Assembly (NCBI GenBank): GCA_014075275.1
Contig: CP046179.1
Coordinates: 2,923,932-2,987,931 of the forward strand
Length of the DNA: 64,000 nt
Direction: 5' to 3'
Origin: Boseongicola sp.
GTDB lineage: Bacteria > Pseudomonadota > Alphaproteobacteria > Rhodobacterales > Rhodobacteraceae
How positions within the stretch are numbered: position 1 is the first letter of the stretch; every line of letters begins with the position of its first letter. Positions 1 to 9,281 of the stretch are shown here, piece by piece. The position numbers were made by a program, and so were the translations under genes. A model generated the notes under the pieces. The model searched no databases. It saw only the letters and a program-made list of their open reading frames with translations, and was not told where the DNA came from.

Positions 1-122
1 ATCAAGGATGAGCTCATTGTCTCTCTCTAAATTCGAATACTTGGGTTTTCGTGCGTCAGGGCACATATGTAGGACGGCAAAGGGGTCGAGTCTACCGGTG
101 GCCCCGCAACGAAAGGGGTCAA

Positions 123-590
123 ATGCGCCTGTTTCTCTTATTTTTGATCGTCCCGTTGATTGAAATCGCTTTGTTTATTCAAGTCGGGGGCGCAATTGGG
201 TTATTGGCCACATTGGCCATTGTCATAATCACCGCAGTTCTTGGTGCCGCTTTGGTCCGCAGTCAGGGCCTTGCCGTAATGGGAAGGGTGCGATCGTCTT
301 TCGAAGAACTAAGTGATCCAACAGAGCCGCTGGCGCACGGAGCAATGATTTTGTTTTCAGGCGCTTTGCTGCTTACGCCTGGATTCTTCACAGATGCGAT
401 CGGTTTTTCGCTCATGGTGCCCGCTGTGAGGTCGTGGTTGTTTCGCTCGGTCAAGAGCAAAATCAAAGTTCAACCAGTTGAATTTGGTTCGCAATCAAAC
501 GAATCGTTCGATCCCACAGTTGTAGATGTTGAATACGAAGATTTAGACCCCCCAAACAGCTCTGGTCCGTCGGGTTGGACGCGCCATTGA
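123..590 (+). CDS. fxsA: FxsA family membrane protein
   Basis: This is a small inner-membrane protein of about 155 residues. In E. coli, FxsA relieves exclusion of phage T7 by F plasmids; its housekeeping role is unknown. The first 50 residues hold two hydrophobic segments, and a third lies near residues 73-92 with the family motif GALLLTPGFFTDAIG. The tail is polar and acidic. I chose the ATG at 123 because the family begins at MRLFLLFL and an AGGGG ribosome site lies just upstream; the reading frame is open back to 51 but has no family similarity there. It is followed by secB, a common alphaproteobacterial arrangement near the origin. Confidence 0.9.
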   Translation: MRLFLLFLIVPLIEIALFIQVGGAIGLLATLAIVIITAVLGAALVRSQGLAVMGRVRSSFEELSDPTEPLAHGAMILFSGALLLTPGFFTDAIGFSLMVPAVRSWLFRSVKSKIKVQPVEFGSQSNESFDPTVVDVEYEDLDPPNSSGPSGWTRH

Positions 591-649
591 GGCCCGGCAA
601 GGGCTCTGTTATGCGGGGCCGGATTTGAATTTTCGTTATGGAGCTAAAC

Positions 650-1150
650 ATGGCTGAAACCGAAAACGGAGCTGCTTCGCAACCTACGCCGCCTCAGATG
701 AAGGTGCTTGGGCAGTATATCCGCGATCTCTCGTTTGAGAATATCATGACCCGCAAACCAATTGAGGGAGAAATTCAGCCTGATATTCAGGTTCAGGTCG
801 CATTGGACGCAAAGAAGAAAAGCGATAACCAATTCGAGGTCATGACTAAGTTTAATATTACATCAAAAAACAAATCGGACGGCGCGACGATGTTTTTGCT
901 TGAGCTGGAATACTCAGGATTGTTCCAGATCGACAACGTTCCAGAAAATCAGATGCACCCGTTTTTGCTGATCGAATGCCCCCGGATGACGTTCCCGTAC
1001 ATCCGCCGCATAGTCGGAGATGTTACCCGTGATGGTGGTTTTCCACCTTTGAATCTGGACAACATCGATTTTGTTGCGCTTTACCGCCAGAACCTGATGC
1101 AACAGCAAGCGCAAGCGTCCCAGAACGAAGGAACTCCTACTGTCAGCTAA
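650..1150 (+). CDS. secB: Protein-export chaperone SecB
   Basis: SecB is a cytosolic tetrameric chaperone that keeps preproteins unfolded and hands them to SecA; secA itself lies at the right end of this window. The protein is 166 residues, the normal size. Characteristic stretches are near residues 15-25 (GQYIRDLSFEN) and 100-120 (HPFLLIECPRMTFPYIRR), with a Gln-rich tail. The ATG at 650 is preferred over the in-frame ATG at 638 because GGAG sits at the right distance only for 650. Its stop overlaps the stop of the convergent dnaQ by 8 bp, and its terminator lies inside the dnaQ coding sequence. Confidence 0.95.
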   Translation: MAETENGAASQPTPPQMKVLGQYIRDLSFENIMTRKPIEGEIQPDIQVQVALDAKKKSDNQFEVMTKFNITSKNKSDGATMFLLELEYSGLFQIDNVPENQMHPFLLIECPRMTFPYIRRIVGDVTRDGGFPPLNLDNIDFVALYRQNLMQQQAQASQNEGTPTVS

Positions 1151-1835
1151 GGCGTGACCAGATGGATGTTTGGCCCATGGCGCTAACAAATGCGTCGTGG
1201 GCTTTTTTTTCGCTTTCGTTGATAAGGGGCTTCAAGGGCCCTGGCCTTGGCTGAACTCGGCTGCCTGCTGTCGCAATCGCCGTTCGCTCTTTTGCATCAG
1301 GCGCTGATAACTCAAAATCGGGCTGGCGCCCCCCGATCAATTCTAGGTAAACCTCTGCAAGAATTTCGCTGTCCAGCAACGCCCCGTGTAGGGTCCTTGC
1401 GGAGTTGTCGATTCCAAAACGTCGGCAAAGTGCGTCTAGAGAAGCCGGTGATCCAGGAAACTTCTTCCTTGCAATATCCAGCGCATCAATTGCTCTTTCC
1501 CAATCAATTTTTGGCAGCTCAACCCAGCCGAGTTCAGCATTTAGAAACTTCACATCAAACGCAGCATTGTGGATTACCAGCTTTGCGCTGCCGATGAAGC
1601 TCACAAAGTCCGCTGCGATGTCTTTAAATACTGGCTTGTCAGCAAGAAAGTCGTCGCCCAGTCCATGAACTTCAAATGCGCCTTGTGGCATTGATCGTTC
1701 TGGATTTATGTACTGGTGGTAGGTTCGGCCCGTCGCGACATGCCCACTCAATTCGATGGCGCCAATTTCGACAATACGGTCCCCAGATTGAGGGTCAAAC
1801 CCAGTCGTTTCTGTATCAAGTACAATCTCACGCAT
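1143..1835 (-). CDS. dnaQ: DNA polymerase III epsilon subunit (3'-5' proofreading exonuclease)
   Basis: DnaQ provides proofreading for the replicative polymerase. The 230-residue protein starts with MREIVLDTETTGF, which is ExoI of a DEDDh exonuclease (Asp7, Glu9). ExoII appears as HNAAFDVKF near residue 100, and the ExoIII His and Asp are in HGALLDSEI near residue 160. A TTG farther upstream (1895) would lie well inside coaE, so the ATG at 1835 was chosen, giving an 8-bp overlap with coaE. It is the last gene of maf-aroE-coaE-dnaQ. Its 3' end contains the secB terminator on the opposite strand. Confidence 0.93.
   Translation of the reverse strand: MREIVLDTETTGFDPQSGDRIVEIGAIELSGHVATGRTYHQYINPERSMPQGAFEVHGLGDDFLADKPVFKDIAADFVSFIGSAKLVIHNAAFDVKFLNAELGWVELPKIDWERAIDALDIARKKFPGSPASLDALCRRFGIDNSARTLHGALLDSEILAEVYLELIGGRQPDFELSAPDAKERTAIATAGSRVQPRPGPLKPLINESEKKAHDAFVSAMGQTSIWSRLS
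1173..1210 (+). terminator. Intrinsic terminator of secB
   Basis: The arms GCCCATGGCGC (1173-1183) and GCGTCGTGGGC (1192-1202) form an 11-bp RNA stem with two G-U pairs, followed directly by eight T residues. It lies 22 bp past the secB stop and within the 3' coding region of dnaQ on the other strand. Confidence 0.85.
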
Positions 1836-2421
1836 GACCAAACTTCGCCCCAACATGTTCCAAGATAGTTTGGACATCTCTTCTAGCCACCTCAAGAGAA
1901 GATGTGTCGACTAGATAGTCTGCTCGCCGCCTCTTCTCAGAGTCCAGCATCTGTTTGCTTAGAATTATTTCAAGTTTGGCTTCCGTCATGCCAGGACGGC
2001 GTAAGACTCGTTCTATCTGGTTCTCCATCGAAGTGGTCGCCACAACTGTAACGTCAACAGAGTTTTCGTGCTGCCCTTCGAAGAGTAAGGGAATATCCAC
2101 AACAACTATAGGCCCGATCGCATTGCCAATGAAGTTTGCTCGGTCTTCCGCAACTAGCGGATGTACAACGCTTTCAACCTGCTTAAACCGGTCTGGGTCT
2201 TTGCCCAACCAAGCGCTTAGAACGGTTCTGTCGACTGACCCATTCTTAACTGCTTCCGGGTAAAGTTTCTCAATCTCTGAAACCGCCTGGCCGCCATTAG
2301 CATAAAGATTGTGAACTGACTCATCCGCACTCCAAACCGGCACTCCCAAATCACTGAACATTTTTGCAGTAGTGGTCTTACCCATACCTATTGAACCAGT
2401 CAGTCCGATGACAACGGTCAT
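1828..2421 (-). CDS. coaE: Dephospho-CoA kinase
   Basis: CoaE phosphorylates the 3'-hydroxyl of dephospho-CoA with ATP, the last step of coenzyme A synthesis. The 197-residue protein opens with MTVVIGLTGSIGMGKTTTAK, a P-loop at residues 8-16, and continues with the family stretch VWSADESVH. Length is normal. Its ATG lies in an ATGA overlap with aroE upstream, implying translational coupling, and its end overlaps the start of dnaQ by 8 bp. Confidence 0.95.
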   Translation of the reverse strand: MTVVIGLTGSIGMGKTTTAKMFSDLGVPVWSADESVHNLYANGGQAVSEIEKLYPEAVKNGSVDRTVLSAWLGKDPDRFKQVESVVHPLVAEDRANFIGNAIGPIVVVDIPLLFEGQHENSVDVTVVATTSMENQIERVLRRPGMTEAKLEIILSKQMLDSEKRRRADYLVDTSSLEVARRDVQTILEHVGAKFGHA

Positions 2422-3254
2422 GGTGCCAGAACTGCCTGACGCAAATCTTCATCTACCTCGGGACGAACACCAAACCATCGTTCAAAACCAGGTGCCGCTT
2501 GATGAAGAAGCATACCCAAGCCATCAACCGTCTGGCATCCAATTGACTTTGCGTGCGCAAGGAGAGCGGTCTCTAACGGGGTGTACACAAGATCTGTAAC
2601 AATGGATTCGGCCGTCATCCCGTCCAAGGGAATTCGCATGGGCGGCTTGCCATCCATTCCTAATGACGAAGTGTTCACAATTGTTGCGGCCCCCTCGAGC
2701 ATGTTTCCAGCCTGAACCCAGTCAACGACCTGGACTTTAGTTCCGAACTCTTGGCGCAGCGCTTCGGCGCGAGTTTTGGTCCTATTCGAAAGTCGTATTT
2801 CCTGGACACCAACTTCAATGAGCGAAGCCAGAACAGCTCTGGCGGCCCCACCAGCGCCGATGACCGCCGCTGGACCCTGCTGAGGATCCCAACCTGGCGC
2901 GCCCTGTCGAAGGTTTTCCACAAAACCGTATCCATCGGTATTGTCGGCATGAATCTTTCCGTCACGACGAAAAATCAGCGTGTTCGCTGCACCCATCAAG
3001 GCCGCACGGTCTGTCACAAGATCTGCTATTGAAAGAACGTGTTCCTTGTGTGGAATCGTTACGTTGAGCCCGACGAACCCCATATTGGGCATTTCCCGAA
3101 TGGCGCTTTCCAAGTTTTCAGGCGCAATCTCCATGGGTATATAATGGCCGCGTATATTGTATTTTTTAAGCCAATACCCGTGGAGCCTGGGTGATTTGGA
3201 ATGTGCGACTGGGGATCCGACCACACCGGCTATGGGGATTTTTGTGTCGCTCAT
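2418..3254 (-). CDS. aroE: Shikimate dehydrogenase
   Basis: AroE reduces 3-dehydroshikimate to shikimate with NADPH in the aromatic amino acid pathway. In 278 residues it shows the substrate site VAHSKSPRLHG near residue 17, the catalytic lysine in NVTIPHKEHV near 65, the catalytic aspartate in NTDGYGF near 105, and the nucleotide-binding glycine loop IGAGGAARAV near 132. It is coupled to maf upstream and coaE downstream by 4-bp overlaps. Confidence 0.96.
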   Translation of the reverse strand: MSDTKIPIAGVVGSPVAHSKSPRLHGYWLKKYNIRGHYIPMEIAPENLESAIREMPNMGFVGLNVTIPHKEHVLSIADLVTDRAALMGAANTLIFRRDGKIHADNTDGYGFVENLRQGAPGWDPQQGPAAVIGAGGAARAVLASLIEVGVQEIRLSNRTKTRAEALRQEFGTKVQVVDWVQAGNMLEGAATIVNTSSLGMDGKPPMRIPLDGMTAESIVTDLVYTPLETALLAHAKSIGCQTVDGLGMLLHQAAPGFERWFGVRPEVDEDLRQAVLAP

Positions 3255-3847
3255 GACTGCAGCGTGCCGCGCAATGTCAGATAGGACAATACCTCAAGCA
3301 GCGGCAGTCCAAGTATTGTGAAATAGTCACCCTCGATTCGGGTGAAAAGGCGCGCGCCTTCTTCTTCGATTTTATAGCAGCCCCCACAATAGCGAATACT
3401 ATCCCAGTTTCTTCGAATATAGCCTTCTATATAGGCATCCGACAGGTCCCGCATATGAAGTGTGGTCTTACCGACGTGCCGCCAAACAGGCGCTGGCCCT
3501 TCATAGAATACAGCTGCCGAATACAATGTATGGCTGGTTCCACGCATTCTCGTGAGATGAGATATTGCCTCGGTTTCGTCGCTCGGTTTGGATAACATTT
3601 GACCGGATACCTCCAAAACCTGATCGCAACCGAGCACCAAAGCATTGTCCCATTTTCCGGCTACTTTGCGGGCTTTTTCCTGTGCAAGTGCGTCTGCAAC
3701 ATCTCTTGGCTTGGCATCTACGCCTTGCAACGATTGTTTGATGGATTCCTCATCTACGCGGGGTGCGACAGTCTCAATCTTTAGGCCTGCATTCCTTAGC
3801 AGCTGCGCTCTGACTGGCGATGTAGAGGCTAATATGAGATCGGGCAT
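3251..3847 (-). CDS. maf: Maf-family nucleoside triphosphate pyrophosphatase
   Basis: Maf proteins hydrolyse non-canonical or surplus nucleoside triphosphates to monophosphates; which nucleotide this one prefers cannot be told from sequence. The 198-residue protein has the N-terminal signature LASTSPVRAQLL and the conserved VLGCDQVL near residue 73. It is the first gene of the maf-aroE-coaE-dnaQ operon, so the operon promoter must lie in the 3848-4259 region, which also looks like the replication origin. Confidence 0.93.
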   Translation of the reverse strand: MPDLILASTSPVRAQLLRNAGLKIETVAPRVDEESIKQSLQGVDAKPRDVADALAQEKARKVAGKWDNALVLGCDQVLEVSGQMLSKPSDETEAISHLTRMRGTSHTLYSAAVFYEGPAPVWRHVGKTTLHMRDLSDAYIEGYIRRNWDSIRYCGGCYKIEEEGARLFTRIEGDYFTILGLPLLEVLSYLTLRGTLQS

Positions 3848-3962
3848 ATGTGGGTAACTCTGTGTGTGGCGGCAGGGTCAACCGGTTAACTGTCTCTTAG
3901 GAAACCTGTTGGTTGTATGCAATGGGTCGGAGTGCACCAATCTCGTAGTGGTATTCCAAACT

Positions 3963-3971
3963 TTATCCACG
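3963..3971 (+). promoter_or_regulatory. DnaA box (8/9 match)
   Basis: TTATCCACG differs from the consensus TTATCCACA only at the last base. It is followed at once by GGTGGGTAA, so the pair forms an imperfect inverted repeat. Confidence 0.6.
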
Positions 3972-4144
3972 GTGGGTAAGTTTTAACGTGACTATGTTGA
4001 TAATTTTTATAGTTAGCTGGTTTCCTTGTTTTTTGCGTTGGAGATCACCCAAGAGCTTCCCTGAAGGCGTTGTTTTCAAATCGTTTTTTCGCGCTTTTAG
4101 AATGATCCAGTTCACCTCATAAAATTTTCCTGACTCGATAACAT

Positions 4145-4153
4145 TGTGGATAA
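4145..4153 (-). promoter_or_regulatory. DnaA box (perfect match)
   Basis: TGTGGATAA is the exact reverse complement of the consensus DnaA box TTATCCACA. It is 14 bp from another near-consensus box on the other strand. Confidence 0.7.
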
Positions 4154-4167
4154 ATACGTAATTCCAC

Positions 4168-4176
4168 TTATCCAGA
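4168..4176 (+). promoter_or_regulatory. DnaA box (8/9 match)
   Basis: TTATCCAGA differs from the consensus at one base. Together with the perfect box at 4145 it forms a facing pair. Confidence 0.6.
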
Positions 4177-4259
4177 AGCCTTACATCAACATCATCTTTT
4201 CTTTCTTTTCTATTTTAATTTAGGAAGGGCGAAACAATTTATCGATTGGTTTAGCTAAG

Positions 4260-4703
4260 ATGGTATTTGAACTCTATCCTTGGGCGAAGGCATTACACGT
4301 GATCTCTGTAATCTCGTGGATGGCTGGGCTTTTTTATCTTCCAAGGCTATTTGTTTACCATACTGAAAGAGGCGCAGATAATGCCGAAATGTATAGCGTG
4401 TTTCAAACGATGGAGCGAAAGCTCTATCGTTTGATTATGACCCCAGCAATGATCTCGACTTGGGTATTTGGATTGGTTCTTGCTTTAACACCAGGAGTGG
4501 TTGACTGGAGTATGGTCTGGCCTTGGCTAAAAGCTGCGGCTGTTTTGGGAATGACGTGGTTTCATTTTTGGTGCGGTCTGCGTCTTCGTGAATTCGAGGA
4601 TGGATCAAATGTGCGCTCCGGACGTCATTACCGACTAATGAATGAAGTTCCCACGGCACTGATGGTGGTAATCGTTGTTTTGGTGTTTGTTCGACCATTC
4701 TAA
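4260..4703 (+). CDS. hemJ: Protoporphyrinogen oxidase HemJ
   Basis: HemJ oxidises protoporphyrinogen IX to protoporphyrin IX, the step before ferrochelatase (hemH is at 36.6 kb). It is a 147-residue integral membrane protein with four hydrophobic segments, beginning with the hallmark ALHVISVISWMAGLFYLPR (residues 11-29). Other family features are YRLIMTPAM and the C-terminal LMNEVPTALM. The ribosome site is weak, and the N terminus is a few residues shorter than many homologues, so the start is the least certain part. Confidence 0.9.
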   Translation: MVFELYPWAKALHVISVISWMAGLFYLPRLFVYHTERGADNAEMYSVFQTMERKLYRLIMTPAMISTWVFGLVLALTPGVVDWSMVWPWLKAAAVLGMTWFHFWCGLRLREFEDGSNVRSGRHYRLMNEVPTALMVVIVVLVFVRPF

Positions 4704-4709
4704 GTGTTG

Positions 4710-4738
4710 TTGACAGTAAGGCCTGCCACACTTAAGTA
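4710..4738 (+). promoter_or_regulatory. Possible promoter of rho
   Basis: A perfect -35 hexamer TTGACA (4710-4715) is followed after 17 bp by TAAGTA, a poor -10. It lies just after hemJ and about 90 bp before rho. The -35 match is good; the -10 is not. Confidence 0.35.
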
Positions 4739-4823
4739 ATCTTTGCGCTGGCCGTTCTGGCCAAAATTGCGCGCTCCGTTTCTCATCAAATTCGACCATC
4801 AGATGTGTGGTCAGAGGATACTT

Positions 4824-6092
4824 ATGTCTGATCGCCTAAATCTGTCGGAACTGAAATCTAAATCTCCAAAAGAGCTGCTTGCTATGGCGGAGGATCTAGA
4901 AATTGAGAACGCATCAACGATGCGCAAGGGCGAGATGATGTTCTCGATCCTTAAAGAACGGGCAGACGAAGACTGGGTCATTGGTGGTGAAGGGGTTCTG
5001 GAAGTGCTCCAAGACGGGTTTGGTTTTCTTCGTTCGCCAGAAGCGAACTACTTGCCCGGCCCCGATGATATCTATGTCTCACCTGAGATGATCAGGAAGT
5101 TTTCTCTGCGAACCGGTGACACCATCGAAGGGGTAATCCGGGAACCAAACGACAACGAGCGCTATTTTGCGATGACGCAAGTTGAATCGATTAATTTTGA
5201 GGAACCAGAGAAGGCGCGCCACAAAGTCAGCTTTGATAACTTGACCCCGCTCTATCCGGACGAACGCCTGAATATGGAGATCGAGGATCCAACGATCAAA
5301 GATAGGTCAGCTCGGATAATTGATTTGGTAGCTCCTGTTGGTAAGGGGCAGCGGTGCCTCATTGTTGCTCCCCCTCGAACAGGTAAGACTGTGCTTTTGC
5401 AAAATATCGCTCACTCGGTGGAGACCAATCATCCGGAGTGTTATTTGATTGTTCTACTGATTGACGAGCGGCCCGAGGAAGTCACAGACATGCAGCGCTC
5501 TGTGAAGGGTGAAGTTGTTTCATCGACGTTCGATGAACCAGCAACGCGTCACGTCGCGGTTTCCGACATGGTAATCGAGAAAGCCAAACGTTTGGTGGAG
5601 CATAAGCGAGACGTAGTAATACTGTTGGATTCGATAACGCGACTTGGACGTGCGTTTAACACCGTAGTTCCGTCTTCTGGAAAGGTATTGACCGGTGGTG
5701 TGGACGCAAATGCTTTGCAAAGACCGAAGCGCTTCTTTGGTGCAGCGCGGAACATCGAAGAAGGAGGCTCTCTTACGATTATTGCAACAGCATTGATTGA
5801 CACAGGAAGCCGCATGGATGAAGTCATTTTTGAAGAGTTTAAGGGAACGGGCAATAGCGAGATCGTACTAGATCGCAAAGTCGCTGATAAACGCGTCTAT
5901 CCCGCAATGGATATTCTGAAATCGGGAACTCGGAAAGAAGATCTACTCGTTGACAAGGGGGACTTAGCTAAGACGTTTGTATTGCGGCGTATCCTCAACC
6001 CTATGGGAACAACCGATGCCATTGAGTTCTTGATTTCCAAGCTGAAACAAACCAAAACGAATTCGGATTTCTTCGACTCCATGAATACCTAA
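4824..6092 (+). CDS. rho: Transcription termination factor Rho
   Basis: Rho is the hexameric RNA-dependent ATPase that terminates transcripts lacking intrinsic terminators. The 422-residue protein has the N-terminal Rho_N helices (residues 5-45), a cold-shock-like RNA-binding domain (about 50-125, containing [16 protein letters not shown]) and an ATPase core with Walker [11 protein letters not shown] near residue 182. Walker B ([16 protein letters not shown]) is near 265 and the Q-loop region [15 protein letters not shown] follows. The ATG at 4824 has AGAGG upstream; the frame is open to 4743 without family similarity. Confidence 0.97.
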   Translation: MSDRLNLSELKSKSPKELLAMAEDLEIENASTMRKGEMMFSILKERADEDWVIGGEGVLEVLQDGFGFLRSPEANYLPGPDDIYVSPEMIRKFSLRTGDTIEGVIREPNDNERYFAMTQVESINFEEPEKARHKVSFDNLTPLYPDERLNMEIEDPTIKDRSARIIDLVAPVGKGQRCLIVAPPRTGKTVLLQNIAHSVETNHPECYLIVLLIDERPEEVTDMQRSVKGEVVSSTFDEPATRHVAVSDMVIEKAKRLVEHKRDVVILLDSITRLGRAFNTVVPSSGKVLTGGVDANALQRPKRFFGAARNIEEGGSLTIIATALIDTGSRMDEVIFEEFKGTGNSEIVLDRKVADKRVYPAMDILKSGTRKEDLLVDKGDLAKTFVLRRILNPMGTTDAIEFLISKLKQTKTNSDFFDSMNT

Positions 6093-6122
6093 TTAACTGT
6101 TATCTTTCAGACGGTTATGTAG

Positions 6123-7403
6123 ATGGATACGATATTTGCCTTAGCGAGCGCTCGCGGGAAATCGGGCGTCGCCGTAGTTCGCGTTTCGGGACCGGGGAGC
6201 TTCCACGCGGTTGGCAAACTTTGCAACATTCCGAGCAGTGGAAACCGGGCAAGCCTACGAACATTGAAGAGCAGCGGTCTGGTTTTAGATCAGGCGCTTG
6301 TGTTGCGATTTGATGCTCCCAACAGCTTCACGGGGGAAGATGTTGTAGAGCTGCACCTGCACGGGTCGGTGGCTACGGTTAATGCCGTTCTGGGTGCTTT
6401 GGCTTCAATTGATGGACTGAGGTTGGCTGAGCCCGGCGAGTTTACTCGGCGAGCACTAGAGAACGAAAAGCTGGATCTAGCGCGAGTAGAGGGCCTGGGT
6501 GATTTAATAGACGCTGAGACGGAGGCGCAACGCCGCCAGGCGCTGAAAGTTTTCACAGGGGCATTGGGAGAAAAAGTCGAACTCTGGCGTTCGCTGTTGA
6601 TTAGATCAGCAGCCTTACTAGAAGCCACAATCGATTTTGCAGACGAGGATGTACCGGTCGACGTTACGCCTGAGGTTCAAGATCTTTTGAAAAGAGTCCT
6701 GAATGAACTTCAAGCAGAACTGGCAGGCGTTGCGGCGGCAGAACGCATCCGAGACGGATTTGAGGTTGCAATAGTTGGCTCGCCAAATGTTGGAAAGTCG
6801 ACGCTTCTGAATGCTCTAGCTGGTAGGGAAGCGGCGCTTACTTCATCAATGGCGGGCACCACGAGAGATGTCATAGAAGTCCACATGGACCTAAAGGGCC
6901 TTCCTGTGACCTTTTTGGATACCGCAGGCATTAGAGATTCCGATGATGCTGTTGAGAATATGGGAGTTAAACTTGCTGTTAAGCGGGCGCGCTCAGCGGA
7001 CCTGCGCGTAATTGTATTAAGTTCGCGAGATGAAACGCCGGCTATCGAACCGACCAAGGATGATATTCAGATCGTTTCGAAGGCGGATATAGTAGATGAT
7101 GCTGATGTGTCGTCTATATCTGGTGCTGGTCTGGACAATTTGCTGGAAAAGATCGAACAAACCTTATCCCAGCGAGCCCTGGGTGTGGGAGTAGCAATTC
7201 ATGACAGACACCGCCTTGCTATTAAACAGGCAATAGGGGCTATTGAAACAGCTCAGACTGGTTTAGAAGTTTCGCCGGAGATGGCAGAAGTTGTTGCCGA
7301 GGATCTTAGGATTGGCATTCATGTATTGGATGCGCTTGTTGGCAGAATAGACGTAGAACATGTGTTGGATGAAATTTTCTCAAAGTTCTGCATTGGCAAA
7401 TAG
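6123..7403 (+). CDS. mnmE: tRNA modification GTPase MnmE
   Basis: MnmE works with MnmG to put a carboxymethylaminomethyl group on U34 of certain tRNAs. The 426-residue protein has the folate-binding N-terminal domain ([19 protein letters not shown]), a helical domain and an inserted GTPase domain with G1 GSPNVGKST (about 219-227), G2 GTTRD and G3 DTAG. The G4 motif is SKAD rather than the usual NKxD. The C terminus is FCIGK, with the conserved catalytic cysteine. mnmG follows after three bases. Confidence 0.96.
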   Translation: MDTIFALASARGKSGVAVVRVSGPGSFHAVGKLCNIPSSGNRASLRTLKSSGLVLDQALVLRFDAPNSFTGEDVVELHLHGSVATVNAVLGALASIDGLRLAEPGEFTRRALENEKLDLARVEGLGDLIDAETEAQRRQALKVFTGALGEKVELWRSLLIRSAALLEATIDFADEDVPVDVTPEVQDLLKRVLNELQAELAGVAAAERIRDGFEVAIVGSPNVGKSTLLNALAGREAALTSSMAGTTRDVIEVHMDLKGLPVTFLDTAGIRDSDDAVENMGVKLAVKRARSADLRVIVLSSRDETPAIEPTKDDIQIVSKADIVDDADVSSISGAGLDNLLEKIEQTLSQRALGVGVAIHDRHRLAIKQAIGAIETAQTGLEVSPEMAEVVAEDLRIGIHVLDALVGRIDVEHVLDEIFSKFCIGK

Positions 7404-7406
7404 GGG

Positions 7407-9281
7407 ATGTTTCACGTGAAACATCAAGCATTCGACGTTTTGGTAGTTGGCGGAGGGCATGCTGGCGCAGAGGCGGCGCATGCAGCCGCACGCCGTGGTG
7501 CAAGGGTTGCCCTTGTGACTCTGTCCTGCTCGGGCATCGGGGTCATGTCCTGTAATCCAGCGATTGGCGGATTGGGGAAAGGCCATCTTGTGCGCGAAAT
7601 TGATGCGCTCGATGGATTGATGGCCAGAGTTGCAGACCGTGCAGGCATCCAGTTTCGTTTACTAAATCGACGCAAGGGGCCTGCGGTGCAAGGGCCCAGA
7701 GCTCAAGCTGATCGAGTAATCTACAGGGCCGAGATGCAAAAAGAACTGGCGTCTCATAGGTTAATTGATGTGATTGAAGGTGAGGTCGTGGACCTTGCCC
7801 TAAATAATAATAAAGTCGTTGGCGTAGTGCTTTCGGATGGTAAGGAAATAAGTGCTGCGGCAACGATTTTGACTACGGGAACGTTCCTTCGCGGCGTTAT
7901 TCACATAGGGAATACGACGCGACCCGGCGGTAGAATTGGCGATGCACCTTCAGTCAGGCTGGCTGAACGCATTGACGAGTTTGGTTTGCCGCTCGGACGA
8001 TTAAAAACCGGAACGCCGCCGCGGCTTAGGTCAAGTTCGATTAACTGGGCGGCCTTGGAGCATCAGCCTGGAGACGACGAGCCAACTCTATTTTCGTTCA
8101 TGTCGGAGGGCGTATCTGCACGGCAAATCTCGTGCGGCATCACCCACACTAATGAAGCCACGCATGAAATTATCCGAGAAAACCTTAGCCGTTCAGCCAT
8201 GTATGGCGGCCATATCGACGGCGTGGGCCCACGCTACTGTCCGTCGATTGAGGACAAGGTAGTTCGTTTTTCGGAGAAGAGCTCACATCAGATTTTTCTG
8301 GAGCCCGAAAGTCTGGAAACAGATCTGATTTATCCAAATGGTATTTCGACATCGCTGCCTGAAGATATTCAGCTTGACTATGTGCAATCCATTAAGGGGT
8401 TGGAGTCGGCAAAGATTGTTCAGCCGGGATATGCAATTGAGTACGATTATGTGGATCCAAGGGCGCTTTCTTCCACGTTGCGGCTGAAGGACGTTCCGGG
8501 GCTGTATTTTGCAGGTCAGATTAACGGAACTACCGGCTATGAAGAGGCTGCTGGCCAGGGCCTGGTGGCTGGACTAAACGCGGCCAGCGAGGCTTTGGGG
8601 TTGGCGCCGGTTACTTTCTCTCGAGACAACTCTTACATTGGCGTTATGATTGATGATTTGATCACGCGTGGCGTAAGCGAGCCCTACCGCATGTTCACTT
8701 CTCGGGCAGAGTTTCGTCTTTCGCTTCGTGCAGACAATGCAGATCAGCGGCTGACACCACTAGGAATCGCTGCTGGCTGTGTAAGCAAAGCAAGAAAAAG
8801 ACGGTTTGATGCGAAAATTGAGGCAATAAGCTCTGGCTGCAGCGTCCTGAACGGCATTTCGGTCACGCCGGCAGAGGCGATAGAAGTCGGCATTAAGCTT
8901 GCTTCTGGGGGGAAAAGGCGCAACGGCAGCGAAATGCTGGCCATCCCGGAAGTGGATTATAATGACCTTACGAAGCTCCGACCTGAACTGGGCAAAGTTT
9001 CGCCCGAAATTCAAAAACAATTAAAGTGTGATGCTCTGTACGCAAGCTATGTTTCGCGCCAGGAGCGTGATGTCAAAGCGCTGAAGAAGGACGAAATGTT
9101 AAGAATACCGCATGACTTCGATTTTCGTGCACTTAGCGGCCTCTCAAACGAACTCGCTGGAAAGTTAATTCGCGTTCGGCCGGAAACGCTGGGCCAGGCT
9201 GGTCGCATCGAAGGCATGACGCCCGCAGCACTTACCCTGATTTTGGCCAGGCTGAGGCAACTTCAGCGGCAAAGAGCATGA
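7407..9281 (+). CDS. mnmG: tRNA uridine-5-carboxymethylaminomethyl modification enzyme MnmG
   Basis: MnmG is the FAD-dependent partner of MnmE in tRNA wobble-uridine modification. The 624-residue protein shows the FAD dinucleotide loop [12 protein letters not shown] (residues 12-23), the [13 protein letters not shown] signature near 50, LKTGTPPRL near 200 and [14 protein letters not shown] near 370. The first six residues, MFHVKH, are encoded by a perfect parS site, so the 5' end serves both translation and chromosome segregation. Its stop overlaps the rsmG start (ATGA). Confidence 0.97.
   Translation: MFHVKHQAFDVLVVGGGHAGAEAAHAAARRGARVALVTLSCSGIGVMSCNPAIGGLGKGHLVREIDALDGLMARVADRAGIQFRLLNRRKGPAVQGPRAQADRVIYRAEMQKELASHRLIDVIEGEVVDLALNNNKVVGVVLSDGKEISAAATILTTGTFLRGVIHIGNTTRPGGRIGDAPSVRLAERIDEFGLPLGRLKTGTPPRLRSSSINWAALEHQPGDDEPTLFSFMSEGVSARQISCGITHTNEATHEIIRENLSRSAMYGGHIDGVGPRYCPSIEDKVVRFSEKSSHQIFLEPESLETDLIYPNGISTSLPEDIQLDYVQSIKGLESAKIVQPGYAIEYDYVDPRALSSTLRLKDVPGLYFAGQINGTTGYEEAAGQGLVAGLNAASEALGLAPVTFSRDNSYIGVMIDDLITRGVSEPYRMFTSRAEFRLSLRADNADQRLTPLGIAAGCVSKARKRRFDAKIEAISSGCSVLNGISVTPAEAIEVGIKLASGGKRRNGSEMLAIPEVDYNDLTKLRPELGKVSPEIQKQLKCDALYASYVSRQERDVKALKKDEMLRIPHDFDFRALSGLSNELAGKLIRVRPETLGQAGRIEGMTPAALTLILARLRQLQRQRA
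7408..7423. other. parS: parS centromere site 1
   Basis: TGTTTCACGTGAAACA is the perfect 16-bp palindromic parS consensus bound by ParB. It begins at the second base of the mnmG start codon. It is 3.3 kb from the parB gene and 3.2 kb from the candidate origin. Confidence 0.95.

Larger units (their letters stand above)
3848..4259. other. oriC: Candidate chromosomal replication origin (oriC)
   Basis: This 412-bp stretch between the divergent maf and hemJ genes has no coding potential that I can find. It is clearly richer in A+T than its flanks (T-runs around 4020-4095 and 4195-4222). It contains one perfect DnaA box (4145-4153, minus), two 8/9 boxes (3963-3971 and 4168-4176) and weaker matches near 3849-3857 and 3995-4003. 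One GANTC methylation site occurs at about 4132. In Caulobacter and Rickettsia the origin lies in the corresponding neighbourhood, near hemE and on the maf/aroE side of it. The parA-parB genes and parS sites are 3-6 kb away, as expected for an origin. It must also hold the promoters for maf and hemJ. Confidence 0.7.
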
